Source: Lactobacillus sp. S2-2 (GTDB taxonomy: Bacteria; Bacillota; Bacilli; Lactobacillales; Lactobacillaceae). Taken from it: 64,000 nucleotides of DNA. The first letter of the stretch is position 1; each line of letters starts with the position of its first letter. Shown in pieces: positions 25,693 through 35,093 of the stretch. Below the pieces are notes generated by a model that saw only the letters and a list, made by a program, of their open reading frames with translations, was not told the origin of the DNA and did no database searches. The position numbers and the translations under genes were made by a program. The stretch covers positions 124,001-188,000 of the forward strand of contig NZ_WWFA01000003.1 in assembly GCF_021698855.1 (NCBI RefSeq), written 5' to 3'.

Positions 25693-27432
25693 TTGAAACA
25701 AAAAAATACTGACGGTAAATTCAAACTAAATGAATTCATCAAATTAATTAAAGCAACTAAGCCTAAATACTGGCAATTATGGATTGGTTTAATACTTGGA
25801 CTTATTGGTACTTTTGCACAATTAGTTGTCCCAAAAGTTGCCCAATCAATGGTAAATAACTTCAGTAAAGGAATAAATGGTACATTAATTACTGGAGTAA
25901 TCATATTATTTATAACAAGCGCAGTTATTAGTGCAATGTCTGGAGCTCTACTTGGATTCTTTGGTGAAAATGTTGTTGCTAACTTAAGAAACTTATTATG
26001 GAGAAAGCTTCTTCGCTTACCAGTTTCTTATTTTGATACAGTTAAGACCGGTAAAATGACTTCTCGATTAGTTAATGATTCTGATCAGATCAAAAATTTA
26101 CTAGCTGTTTCATTTCCAAATTCCATTAATTCTGTTTTCCAATTAATTGGAGCATTACTTATCATGCTAGTAATGGACTGGAAAATGACTTTAATTATGT
26201 TCATCGCTATTCCATTAGTAATGGTAGTTATGCGTCCGGTTATGAAACAAGCTCGAATTGTTGGTCGTGCTCGTCAAGATGAACTAGCTGAATTCACCGG
26301 AAAATCTGAAGATACTCTTGGAGAAATCAGACTAGTTAAATCCTCTAATTCAGAAGAATATGAATCAGATAGCGGAAATAAGATGATTCATAAATTATAC
26401 AAAATTGGTTTTAAAGAAGCTGTTTATGATTCAATCGCTAGTCCATTAATGGGAACAGTTATGATGGCATTAATCGTGGGTATTTTGGGATATGGTGCTC
26501 ATCGAGTTGTTACTGGTTCAATGACAATTGGAACAATGTTCGCATTCTTAATGTATCTTTTCCAAGTAATTGGTCCAGTTGGTACATTAGGTCGTTTTGC
26601 AACTGACTTATCAAAGGCAAATGGATCTACTGATCGTGTTCGTGAACTAATGAAAGAGCCTGAAGAAGACTTAATCTCTGGAATTAATAAAGATGTTAGC
26701 GAACAAAACTTAAATCTTAATAACATTAACTTTGCTTATGAACCAAAATCTCCTATTTTAAATGATGTTTCAATTACTGCTAAGCCAAATACCACCGTTG
26801 CTTTTGTTGGACCTTCTGGTAGTGGTAAATCAACAATTTTTAGTTTAATTGAACGTTACTATTCTCCACAAAATGGTGAAATTAAAATTGGAGACACCAA
26901 AATTCAAGATATTAATTTAACTGATTGGCGTAAGCAAATCGGTTTTGTATCACAAGATTCTTCTATTATGGCTGGAACAATTAGACATAATTTAACTTAT
27001 GGTTTAGATGATGAATTTTCTGATGATCAACTATGGTCTGTTTTAAAATTAGCTTATGCTGACAATTTCGTTGAAAAAATGCCTGAAGGTTTAAATACTG
27101 AACTTGGTGAACGTGGAATTAAAGTCAGTGGTGGACAACGTCAAAGATTAGCGATTGCTCGTGCATTCTTAAGAGATCCTAAAATTTTAATGCTAGATGA
27201 AGCTACTGCAAGTCTTGATTCTCAATCAGAAGCAATGGTTCAAAAAGCTCTCGATTCATTAATGGAAAACAGAACTACTTTAACGATTGCTCATAGATTA
27301 AGTACGATTGTTGATGCTGATCAGATTTACTTCATTGAAAATGGTAAAGTTAGTGGACATGGTACGCATGAAGAACTATTAAATAAATTAGATGTATATA
27401 AAGAATATGTAAAAATTCAATTTAATAAATAA
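25693..27432 (+). CDS. ABC multidrug exporter half-transporter (LmrA/BmrA-like)
   Basis: This 579-residue fusion has six TM helices (residues 20-310), then an ATPase with Walker A GPSGSGKST, signature VSGGQRQRLAIARAF, Walker B ILMLDEATASLD and H-loop IAHRLST. It probably works as a homodimeric exporter of drugs or lipids. Start is TTG, with GAAAGAAGG 8 bases upstream and no better choice. It is monocistronic, with a bidirectional terminator after it. Confidence 0.9.
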   Translation: MKQKNTDGKFKLNEFIKLIKATKPKYWQLWIGLILGLIGTFAQLVVPKVAQSMVNNFSKGINGTLITGVIILFITSAVISAMSGALLGFFGENVVANLRNLLWRKLLRLPVSYFDTVKTGKMTSRLVNDSDQIKNLLAVSFPNSINSVFQLIGALLIMLVMDWKMTLIMFIAIPLVMVVMRPVMKQARIVGRARQDELAEFTGKSEDTLGEIRLVKSSNSEEYESDSGNKMIHKLYKIGFKEAVYDSIASPLMGTVMMALIVGILGYGAHRVVTGSMTIGTMFAFLMYLFQVIGPVGTLGRFATDLSKANGSTDRVRELMKEPEEDLISGINKDVSEQNLNLNNINFAYEPKSPILNDVSITAKPNTTVAFVGPSGSGKSTIFSLIERYYSPQNGEIKIGDTKIQDINLTDWRKQIGFVSQDSSIMAGTIRHNLTYGLDDEFSDDQLWSVLKLAYADNFVEKMPEGLNTELGERGIKVSGGQRQRLAIARAFLRDPKILMLDEATASLDSQSEAMVQKALDSLMENRTTLTIAHRLSTIVDADQIYFIENGKVSGHGTHEELLNKLDVYKEYVKIQFNK

Positions 27433-27466
27433 AAATAGACTAGAAAAATCTAGTCTATTTTTTTAT
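27431..27466. terminator. Bidirectional terminator
   Basis: AAAAATAGACTAGA (27431-27444) pairs with TCTAGTCTATTTTT (27449-27462) across a 4-base loop. Confidence 0.88.
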
Positions 27467-28616
27467 TTGTTATGATACGCACTATTACAATAGAAAAAAT
27501 CATAAATAATAAGATTAAAATTACTACAATTTGCTTAAATGAAAATACTTTATCAAAAACTCCAATTCCCCATAAAATAATTATTGAAGAAATACTACAC
27601 AGAGTTCCTACAAAAGACATTAAAGATGACATTATTTTACCAGGAACTAATTTTTGAATATCAACAATTACTTGATTACTATAGATATTGAAAGGCAATA
27701 AAAATAGAATTAAAACAAACATAAACATGCTTTGATTACTTAGTAAATTAATTAAGATAAAAGTAATTGAAATCAATAAAATTAATAGATAATATGATTT
27801 ATTCCAATTAAACTTTTTAAAAATATAATTTGCTCCAATGGCAACTAATTGAAAAAGAATATAAAATATTCCAAAGTATTTTTTATCAAAATTAATATTC
27901 AAAAAAATAACTTGCCAAAATTGAAAGAAAATTTGAATAATGATTTGAAAAATTGCCATTAAAATAATATTTAATAATAATTGCTGATTTTGATAAATAA
28001 TTTTAATATCTTTCATGATTGAAGAAATACTACTTTCAGATTGTTTACCTTTGGTAGTTTTACCAAAAAATAAAATTATCATTAAAGCAGAAATAATAAT
28101 AAAAACAATTGAAATATAATAAATTCCATTCCCAGAAAATTCATAAATAAATGAACCAATTCCTCCACCAACTAAAGTACTATATAAATTAACATTATTA
28201 AACTGTATATTAAATTTTTTGATTTTATAAGAATCATTTTGATAGGTTCGCAAAAAATACATTTCAAGTGAACTATTCATTGTTGCATTACTAATTCCGT
28301 AGATAAACCACGATAAACACAATAAATAAAAATCACTGGATAAAAGGATTATGTAATAAGAAATAAATAATAAAAATAACGATATTATATATACATATTT
28401 TTCTAACCACAAATCAGTTAATACTCCAGATGGAAATTCAAATAAAATACCAGCTAACATAAAGAAACTTTGAATAATTGCAATATTCCCAACTGTCATC
28501 CCCTTATTCAATAAAATCACCGTTAAAACAGCATGGGGTAAAACTCGAGCAAAATTATACAGAAAAAAACTAATAAAATAAATAATCTTTTGCCGATGAA
28601 AAATTTCTAAATTCAT
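27450..28616 (-). CDS. MFS transporter
   Basis: This 388-residue, 12-TM transporter has an N-terminal half motif resembling SGVLTDLWLEKY (major facilitator motif A: G-x-L-x-D). The low-complexity Ile/Leu/Phe-rich sequence is typical of this genome. The substrate is unknown; drug or metabolite efflux is possible. Start 28616 has GGAGATGAT upstream, and five further open codons are unneeded. Confidence 0.8.
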   Translation of the reverse strand: MNLEIFHRQKIIYFISFFLYNFARVLPHAVLTVILLNKGMTVGNIAIIQSFFMLAGILFEFPSGVLTDLWLEKYVYIISLFLLFISYYIILLSSDFYLLCLSWFIYGISNATMNSSLEMYFLRTYQNDSYKIKKFNIQFNNVNLYSTLVGGGIGSFIYEFSGNGIYYISIVFIIISALMIILFFGKTTKGKQSESSISSIMKDIKIIYQNQQLLLNIILMAIFQIIIQIFFQFWQVIFLNINFDKKYFGIFYILFQLVAIGANYIFKKFNWNKSYYLLILLISITFILINLLSNQSMFMFVLILFLLPFNIYSNQVIVDIQKLVPGKIMSSLMSFVGTLCSISSIIILWGIGVFDKVFSFKQIVVILILLFMIFSIVIVRIITNKKID

Positions 28617-28733
28617 TTCTATCATCTCCAATTAAAGTAAATTAAACAGATAATATTCTTTATTAAAGATACCGTCAACTGTTAATTTAAAGAATTAATT
28701 GATATGATAAAAAACGATTGGAGGAAAGCAGTT

Positions 28734-29182
28734 ATGAATGAAGAAACAAAAAATTTTGGCACGCTTTTAAATTAAGACATCATGTAACTGATGATGATCT
28801 TATTGAAGCATGCCAATTTGGTGATGGTCCGAAAATGGCGAATGAATTAGCTAATTTAATTAAATCTGGAATAAAAACGGCTACTACATCAGCCTATGAA
28901 TTATATGAATCAGATGATCCTGTACCTAAAGTTGGACAATACACGATTATATTAGATGGAAATAATCTCCCTGTCTGCGTTGTTAAAGATGTTATTGTCG
29001 AAATTATTCAATATGATTTAATCTCTGCAGAACATGCATACCATGAAGGTGAAGGAGACCGTTCATATCAATACTGGCGAAAAATTCATGATGAATTTTT
29101 TAAAAATGCATATCTCGAAGCTGATAAAACATTTACACCTCAGATTAAATGTCTTTGTGAAGTTTTTGAAGTTATTAATTAA
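28734..29182 (+). pseudogene. ASCH domain protein, frameshifted
   Basis: GGAGG (28720-28724) precedes ATG 28734, which reads MNEETKNF and then stops early. In the +1-shifted frame the sequence continues WHAFKLRHHVTDDDLIEACQ and runs without break to MANELANLIKSGIKTATTSA and the rest of an ASCH domain, ending at 29182. The family normally has F-W at this point, so one T is missing from the TTTT run at 28754-28757. Intact length would be about 150 residues. An internal ATG at 28835 could only give a truncated protein. ASCH proteins are predicted RNA-binding or amidohydrolase-like. Single-base loss may be real or a sequencing error. Confidence 0.85.
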
Positions 29183-29196
29183 TAAAGGAATTAAAT

Positions 29197-29619
29197 ATGG
29201 AAAAAAATAACAAACCAAAAGTAAAGTCTTTGAACACCAATTACATAATTACAATCATGAGCTGTATTCCAATTATTAGATTAATCAATTATTGCTTTGG
29301 AATTTTAGATATAATATCCATTGTTGCATCAATCATTACAATTAAAAATAAAAGAGTATCAATTACAAGTTCAATTTTAATGTTAATTGCTAGTTTAATG
29401 AATTTTATCAAAATAATCGTAATTTATGCTAGTCTTCCTGCATTCTTTCAACAATTAATCGTTATATACAACAATCATACAATTGACCATGATGTTAGTT
29501 TGAATGGAGCAGCTGGCGGGACATTTCTTTTATTACTAGGAGTGTTATCGTTTATACTTAGAATTATTGCGATTATAATTGCAACTAGAGAAGTTAATTT
29601 TACAAAAGAAACTAATTAA
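29197..29619 (+). CDS. Small membrane protein, unknown
   Basis: This is a 140-residue protein with four predicted TM helices and charged ends (MEKNNKPKVK at the start, REVNFTKETN at the end). I do not recognise a family. RBS AAAGGAATT. It lies 14 bases after the ASCH remnant and 24 bases before another membrane gene, so probably an operon. Confidence 0.6.
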   Translation: MEKNNKPKVKSLNTNYIITIMSCIPIIRLINYCFGILDIISIVASIITIKNKRVSITSSILMLIASLMNFIKIIVIYASLPAFFQQLIVIYNNHTIDHDVSLNGAAGGTFLLLLGVLSFILRIIAIIIATREVNFTKETN

Positions 29620-29643
29620 GATTACAAAAGGAGTTTTTTTATT

Positions 29644-30243
29644 ATGGAACATATTGGAACTAGTCTGTTATCACTAGGAATCATAATTTATTTTATTAAG
29701 GATCAATTTTCTTTTTCAGCAGTAACTAAAGTAAGATTTTTATTTTTACCATTATTTTGTTTATACCAATTTGTTTCCAAAATAGATACGATGGATTTAA
29801 ATGGATTTATCTATTTTGTCGCATTATTTATCATTTCAGCATTGATTGGTGTATATCAAGGAAAAGATTTTATGACAAAATCATATTTAAGAAAGGGTTC
29901 TTTTACAATTGATGATGATGGTAAGAGACATCATCTTTATCGTGAACGTCTTTTCTCTAAAGGTGGAAATTCTTATCTAATTGGTTGGATTATTATGTTT
30001 GTTATAACTTTACTAGTAGAAACAAACTTCCATATTCACTTTAATTTACTTTTACTTTTAAAAGAATTACTCTTAGAAATTATGAAAGATCTAACAATTT
30101 GGTTAAGAGTTACTGATAAAACAAGTAATTGGCAAATTTGGGAAATTCTTGGAGTATCAAATATTGTTTATTTAATTAGAATTCGTATGAAATCACCAAA
30201 ACTTAACAACTATTTCAAAAATGATTTAGAAGAAATCGATTAA
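29644..30243 (+). CDS. Membrane protein, unknown
   Basis: This 199-residue protein has about five hydrophobic segments, split by a soluble loop around residues 80-105 (SYLRKGSFTIDDDGKRHHLY). I do not recognise the family. RBS AAAGGAG. It is last in the small 28734-30243 cluster. Confidence 0.6.
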   Translation: MEHIGTSLLSLGIIIYFIKDQFSFSAVTKVRFLFLPLFCLYQFVSKIDTMDLNGFIYFVALFIISALIGVYQGKDFMTKSYLRKGSFTIDDDGKRHHLYRERLFSKGGNSYLIGWIIMFVITLLVETNFHIHFNLLLLLKELLLEIMKDLTIWLRVTDKTSNWQIWEILGVSNIVYLIRIRMKSPKLNNYFKNDLEEID

Positions 30244-30323
30244 ATTTAATTATATTCTTATTAAATAAATAGTAGGTGTTATAATGAAAAACACAATAAC
30301 GTTTAAAAAATAGGAGTAATAAA

Positions 30324-31553
30324 ATGAAATTAAAACATTTATTTTTATCTTTACTAACATTAGTACTTTTTTTTGGAATAAGTGAAAATGTTAAAGCAAA
30401 CAATACTAATTTAAGTAGTAGCAATCAAGCAATTACTTATGATTATCCTGTCTACGATATTTCAGAATGGCAAGGTAAAATAACTGATGCTCAAGCACAA
30501 AAATTAAAAACAGAAGTTCCATTCTTAATTTTACGTGTTCAATATGGAAGTTCTTATGCAGACAAAACTTTTCAAGCTAATAAAGCAATGCTAGAAAAAT
30601 ATGATATACCTTATGGTGTATATTCATTCAGTCAATATGAAGATGCTGATGATGCAGCAGATGAAGCAAAAACTCTTTATCAAAAAGCACCTAATGCTCG
30701 CTTTTATGTAAATGACTATGAAGATCAAACTGTTACTTCTGGTAGTACTGATGATGCAACCTTAAGCTGGCTTAAAGAGATGAGAAAATATTCTGGAAAT
30801 AAAAAAGTTCTTTTATATTCTTATCAAAACTTCATGCTAAAATATGCTTCAAAAGCAATTAGTTCTTATGATGGTTATTGGCTTGCGGCATACCAATCAA
30901 CCGAACCAACCAGAGAACATGTTTTATGGCAATACACAAGTAGTGAATACTCAGCTGCATTAAACAAAAAAGTAGATGCAAGTATTTCTTCAAGTAAACC
31001 AATCAGTTGGTTCTTAGGTTCTGGTAGCAACAATAACAATGAAAATAATACTAATACCCAAGAAGTTCAATTTAAAAATGTTAATTTGAAGAAAATAATT
31101 AAAGCTAATACTAATTCAAATATTTATGATAATGTCCCTGGTGATACTGAAAATTCAAGTGATATAGTTGATAATAGCAATAATTATGTTGCTAAAAATA
31201 TGAAAATAGATCAACAAGCAACTAATTCCAAAAATGAGAAATATTACCATATTAGTTATAAAGGAAAGTCAATTGGTTGGATTTCAACTAGTGCAGTAAC
31301 TAGAGCTGTTACTTATAAAAAAACTAAACAAAAAGTAAGAGTTAATGCATATCCTACTTCCAATTTCTATAATCATGTTCCTGGAAGTCAATTAGCAACT
31401 AAGAAAAAAGCAAATGGTAAAACATACGCTAATCGTGTTTTAACTGTTAATAAAGTAGCTACTAAAGATGGTTACAAACATCAATATTTTAACTGCTATT
31501 ACCGTGGTAAATTAGTTGGATGGATTTACGGTGGTTCACTAGTTAATAAATAA
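30324..31553 (+). CDS. Secreted GH25 muramidase with GW/SH3-like repeats
   Basis: This is a 409-residue cell-wall hydrolase with a signal peptide (residues 1-25). The GH25 lysozyme domain (about 40-235) has D45 in YDISEWQG and the catalytic DxE in FYVNDYEDQ (D131, E133). An Asn-rich linker leads to two GW-like modules ending KGKSIGWISTSAV and RGKLVGWIYGG, which usually bind teichoic acids. It cleaves MurNAc-GlcNAc bonds, for autolysis or competition. RBS AGGAG. Its own terminator follows. Confidence 0.9.
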   Translation: MKLKHLFLSLLTLVLFFGISENVKANNTNLSSSNQAITYDYPVYDISEWQGKITDAQAQKLKTEVPFLILRVQYGSSYADKTFQANKAMLEKYDIPYGVYSFSQYEDADDAADEAKTLYQKAPNARFYVNDYEDQTVTSGSTDDATLSWLKEMRKYSGNKKVLLYSYQNFMLKYASKAISSYDGYWLAAYQSTEPTREHVLWQYTSSEYSAALNKKVDASISSSKPISWFLGSGSNNNNENNTNTQEVQFKNVNLKKIIKANTNSNIYDNVPGDTENSSDIVDNSNNYVAKNMKIDQQATNSKNEKYYHISYKGKSIGWISTSAVTRAVTYKKTKQKVRVNAYPTSNFYNHVPGSQLATKKKANGKTYANRVLTVNKVATKDGYKHQYFNCYYRGKLVGWIYGGSLVNK

Positions 31554-31563
31554 TCAAACAAAT

Positions 31564-31602
31564 AAAAAAAGACTGACAACAATTATTGTCAGTCTTTTTT
31601 TA
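31564..31602. terminator. Bidirectional terminator
   Basis: GACTGACAA (31571-31579) and TTGTCAGTC (31586-31594) with A7 and T8 flanks. Confidence 0.88.
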
Positions 31603-32319
31603 AAAGATTCCTTTATATATAAATGCAGCAGATACCGCTCCAGCAATTGGAGCAACTACAGGAACCCAACTATAATTAAATTGTGAACTTCCTTTAAACT
31701 TAAATGGCCAAATAGCATGAAGTAATCTTGGACCTAAATCTCTGGCAGGATTTAAAGCGGGACCGGTTGCTCCACCAAATGAAACAACTAAACACATTAC
31801 TAAAAATCCAAGTCCAATATAATCAGCACGAGCATCAATTTTATCTGCAGTTAAAGCTAATGCTCCAAATATTAAAATAAAAGTTCCAATAAATTCGTTA
31901 ATAAATCCATTTAATCGACTATGTGATTCATCAATAGTTGCAAAAGTTCCTAATATGCATTCAGGAGAGGTTGTTTTATCATAGTGAGGTTTATAAGCTA
32001 AAACAATTAATAATTGTCCAAAAATAGCACCTAACATTTGAGCTACAATATATGGAGCTACTTCACCCCATGGAAATTCACCTGTAAAAGCTAAAGCCAG
32101 TGTCATGGCTGGATTAATATTTGCTCCAGAAATTGCACCAAACATCATTGCTGGAATCATAACTCCAATTCCATAACCAAATCCGATTAAAATCCATCCA
32201 CCGTGATATCCTTTAGTTCCTTTTAACTCGACATTGGCCACTGAACCATTACCTAAAGCAACCATTATTGCAGTTCCAATAAACTCTGCTATACACCTAA
32301 CTAACAACGTATCATGCAT
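31600..32319 (-). CDS. Aquaglyceroporin / glycerol uptake facilitator
   Basis: This 239-residue MIP-family channel has six TM helices and two NPA half-helices: GANINPAMTLAL and GPALNPARDLGPR. The Asp after the second NPA box (NPARD) marks the glycerol-permeable GlpF class. In lactobacilli such channels also pass water, dihydroxyacetone or lactic acid. RBS AGGAGAA. It is monocistronic. Confidence 0.9.
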   Translation of the reverse strand: MHDTLLVRCIAEFIGTAIMVALGNGSVANVELKGTKGYHGGWILIGFGYGIGVMIPAMMFGAISGANINPAMTLALAFTGEFPWGEVAPYIVAQMLGAIFGQLLIVLAYKPHYDKTTSPECILGTFATIDESHSRLNGFINEFIGTFILIFGALALTADKIDARADYIGLGFLVMCLVVSFGGATGPALNPARDLGPRLLHAIWPFKFKGSSQFNYSWVPVVAPIAGAVSAAFIYKGIF

Positions 32320-32690
32320 CTTAAAAAAATTCTCCTAACTATTATTCATGTGATTTTTTATCACTATTTTATTTTCAAAGACCGACTTTAAAAGAATATT
32401 AATTAAAATTATTTTAATTTTTTCTATTAAGGAATGTTTTAAATTTGATTGTATTTAATAAATATTAGACATAAAAAAATACTTGTTTCTATACCGCAAG
32501 GATTCAATCTTTTGAGGGAATCAGTAAATTTAACATCAGTTAATATATGTAAGATTGATTAATTATCAAAATAAATTATCTTTTCAGGAAATTAATTCCA
32601 GTCGGAATGCGCTAAACAATTTAACACAGTGCTTTAATTATAACATATTATTAATAAATTTATAGAAAAAATTTATTTTTGATTTATCAC
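32320..32690. other. Intergenic region with unassigned small hairpins
   Basis: There is no gene. Around 32490-32640 base composition is less AT-rich than the flanks, with short stems GATTC/GAATC and ATTCC-AGTC-GGAAT. I could not match it to a known RNA family. Confidence 0.4.
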
Positions 32691-32720
32691 TTGACTTTTA
32701 AAATAAATATAGATTATATT
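32691..32720 (+). promoter_or_regulatory. Promoter of the brnQ T-box leader
   Basis: TTGACT (32691-32696) and TATATT (32715-32720) are spaced 18 bp, just before the leader RNA. Confidence 0.65.
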
Positions 32721-32744
32721 AGTATCATTATAAAACGTATAAAG

Positions 32745-33004
32745 ACAGTGCGTAGAAGAGTAATTATGTGAATTATTTTAGTGAGCCTTAGTTAGTGAAA
32801 AGAGGTAATTTGAAACATGATGAAAGTAATCTACAAGTCGTAGTTGTGACATCTTTGAAGTAACTACTGGGATTGCGCCCATTACAGCAATGAAGTATCG
32901 CTTTTTTAGCCGTACTTTTTGAGTTATCAATTGTGAAATTGATAAAAACAAAGGTGGTAACACGTTAAAACGTCCTTAGCTTAATTGCTAAGGGCGTTTT
33001 TTTA
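32745..33004 (+). promoter_or_regulatory. T-box riboswitch, probable valine specifier, controlling brnQ
   Basis: The T-box core AAGGTGGTAACACG (32951-32964) supplies the TGGT bulge that pairs with an ACCA tRNA end. The terminator arms are CGTCCTTAGC (32971-32980) and GCTAAGGGCG (32987-32996), followed by a T run. In stem I the AGTA motif is at 32759-32762. The opposing strand reads GAAAGTAA, then TCTAC, which pairs with GTAGA at 32753-32757. By analogy with the glyQS layout (GAA-A-specifier-A-helix) the specifier is GTA (32826-32828), a valine codon. Uncharged tRNA-Val should cause read-through. Confidence 0.88.
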
Positions 33005-33024
33005 TACAATTAGGAGGAAATTTT

Positions 33025-34374
33025 ATGGAACAGAAACTGACAAAAAAACAATATTTAGCTTTAGCCTCCCTTTTATTTGGGCTATTCTTTGGTGCCGGAA
33101 ATTTAATTTTCCCAATTCATCTAGGACAAATTAGTGGATCTAATTGGTTCCCTGCAGCAATTGGATTCTTACTTTCATCAATCATTTTACCTTTGATGTC
33201 GATTCTTGCTCTTAGTATGACAAGAAGTAATAGTATGTATGATTTAGCTAGACCTGTTGGTAAAAATTTTGCTTCTTTCTTTTTAATTTTAACTCATGCA
33301 TCCCTTGGATTATTAGTTGCATCTCCAAGAACTGCTACAGTTACTTATTCAATTGGAGTAGAGCCTTTTGTTCCAAAAAATTTATCTCATGTTGGTTTAT
33401 TTATCTTCTCATTAATCTTTTTTATTGCCGCATATTGTCTTTCATTTAATCAAGATAAATTGACTAAGTATGTTGGTAAAATTTTAAATCCATTATTCAT
33501 TATTTTATTAGCATTAATTTTTATAATTGCATTTTTGATTAATGGTGATTTAAATGGATTAACTTTATTTACTGATAATCATCAAAATAGTTCAAGCTTA
33601 GTAAATGGTTTTCTGGAAGGTTATAACACAATGGATGCCTTAGCTGGACTTGGATTTGGAGTTACAATTATTGCTGCTTTAGATAAATTTGGAATTACCA
33701 ACACTAAAGAAAGATCTAAATCAGTTGCTAAAGTTAGTTTCTTATCGATGGGATTTGAATCAATTATCTATATTTTATTAATTGCTTTAGGTGCTGCTAG
33801 TCTTAAATTCTTATCAGTTTCAGATAATGGTGGAACTGCATTCTCACAAATCATGAAACATTACACTGGACTAGCTGGGACATCAATCTTAGCTGCTTTA
33901 ACTTTACTTGCTTGTTTAACAACGGCGATTGGTTTAATTACTTCATTAGCTCAGGACTTAGGCCACCGTTTTCCAAAACTTGGATATCACTTTTTCCTAA
34001 CTGCCACAACTATTGGTGCATTTTTAATTGCTAACTTCGGATTAGATCAAATTATTCTTTACTCTACTCCAATCTTACTTTTCTTATATCCATTAGCAAT
34101 TGCAATTATTATTCTTGGACTATTAAAACCATTTATTGGAAATAATACAATTATCCATAAAATAACGGTTTATCTAACAATGATTCCTGCAATTTTAGAT
34201 TTAATTCATAATCTTCCCCCTGTATTAGCAAATATCTCAATCTTCAAAGCAATTAATAATGCTGCAAATGTTATTCCTTTATATGATATTGGTCTTGATT
34301 TTATTCCTTTTACCTTATTTGGATTAATTCTAGGATTCATTATTCAAAAAAGTATTACTTCAAAAACAAATTAA
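33025..34374 (+). CDS. brnQ: Branched-chain amino acid carrier BrnQ
   Basis: This 449-residue LIVCS-family symporter has 12 TM helices. It starts with the family hallmark LFGLFFGAGNLIFP near residue 17 and contains GYNTMDALAGLGFG near residue 195. It imports Ile, Leu and Val with Na+ or H+. The T-box directly upstream matches this substrate and suggests induction when valyl-tRNA is uncharged. RBS AGGAGG. Confidence 0.95.
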   Translation: MEQKLTKKQYLALASLLFGLFFGAGNLIFPIHLGQISGSNWFPAAIGFLLSSIILPLMSILALSMTRSNSMYDLARPVGKNFASFFLILTHASLGLLVASPRTATVTYSIGVEPFVPKNLSHVGLFIFSLIFFIAAYCLSFNQDKLTKYVGKILNPLFIILLALIFIIAFLINGDLNGLTLFTDNHQNSSSLVNGFLEGYNTMDALAGLGFGVTIIAALDKFGITNTKERSKSVAKVSFLSMGFESIIYILLIALGAASLKFLSVSDNGGTAFSQIMKHYTGLAGTSILAALTLLACLTTAIGLITSLAQDLGHRFPKLGYHFFLTATTIGAFLIANFGLDQIILYSTPILLFLYPLAIAIIILGLLKPFIGNNTIIHKITVYLTMIPAILDLIHNLPPVLANISIFKAINNAANVIPLYDIGLDFIPFTLFGLILGFIIQKSITSKTN

Positions 34375-34400
34375 AAGAAACCAAACTTGGTTTCTTTTTT
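34374..34400 (+). terminator. Terminator after brnQ
   Basis: GAAACCAA (34377-34384), loop AC, TTGGTTTC (34387-34394), then T6. Confidence 0.85.
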
Positions 34401-34446
34401 ATTTATTTAAATATATTATTAATTTAAGGAGATTTAATTAATAACT

Positions 34447-35061
34447 ATGAACTTAAAAGATTTTAATCAAACATATTTTTATAAAACAAATTTAATTAAA
34501 CTTTGTAAAAATTTCAATTTACCTACATATGGAACCAAAGCTGAATTAAATGATTATATTAGATTATATTTAAGTGGAATTGATGCTACTCAAATTCATG
34601 TTAATCGCAAAAAACATTATGACAATAAATTATTGGCTAGTGATATTTCATTAGATACAAAACTAATTAATAGTGGTTTCTCCTTCAATAAAGAAGCTAG
34701 AAAGTTTTTTGGTAATTATTATAATATTGATCATTTTTCTTTTACGAAAAAAATGGCAATTATAAAAAGAGAAGCTGAATCTAATAATGATGTTAATATT
34801 ACAGTCGGTGATTTAATTAATAAAATAGGATCAAATAATCAAATTGTTAATACAACAGTTGAGGAGAGTACTTATCAATGGAATAATTTTGTTAGTGATT
34901 TTTTAACTAGTAATGAAAGTAATGAATTTAATGATAAATTAAAAGTTGCTTCAATTTTATGGAAACATGTTAGAGATTCATCTAATGAAAAAATATATAC
35001 TTCAAATTTAATTAATGATTATTTCTCTGAAATTAATAAATATCTAAAAAAAGCTCGTTGA
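34447..35061 (+). CDS. SAP-domain protein (DUF6434-like)
   Basis: This is a 204-residue cytoplasmic protein. Residues 10-45 (NLIKLCKNFNLPTYGTKAELNDYI) form a SAP-like helix-loop-helix that in other proteins binds nucleic acid. The middle, SFNKEARKFFGNYYNIDHFSFTKKMA, resembles a DUF6434-type partner region. The function is unknown. AAGGAG ends at 34431, 15 bases before this ATG but 9 before an in-frame ATA at 34441, so initiation may be upstream. Confidence 0.65.
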   Translation: MNLKDFNQTYFYKTNLIKLCKNFNLPTYGTKAELNDYIRLYLSGIDATQIHVNRKKHYDNKLLASDISLDTKLINSGFSFNKEARKFFGNYYNIDHFSFTKKMAIIKREAESNNDVNITVGDLINKIGSNNQIVNTTVEESTYQWNNFVSDFLTSNESNEFNDKLKVASILWKHVRDSSNEKIYTSNLINDYFSEINKYLKKAR

Positions 35062-35088
35062 TTTAATCAATCAACAAGCTTTTTTAAT
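35046..35088. terminator. Bidirectional terminator
   Basis: An AAAAAAGCT...GTTGATT arm pairs with AATCAAC...AGCTTTTTT with one bulge, between two convergent genes. Confidence 0.8.
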
Positions 35089-35093
35089 TAATT

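Noticed and set aside
28835-29182. Intact 115-residue ASCH protein
   Set aside because: A strong RBS and family N-terminus lie upstream in another frame, so the internal ATG is not the natural start.
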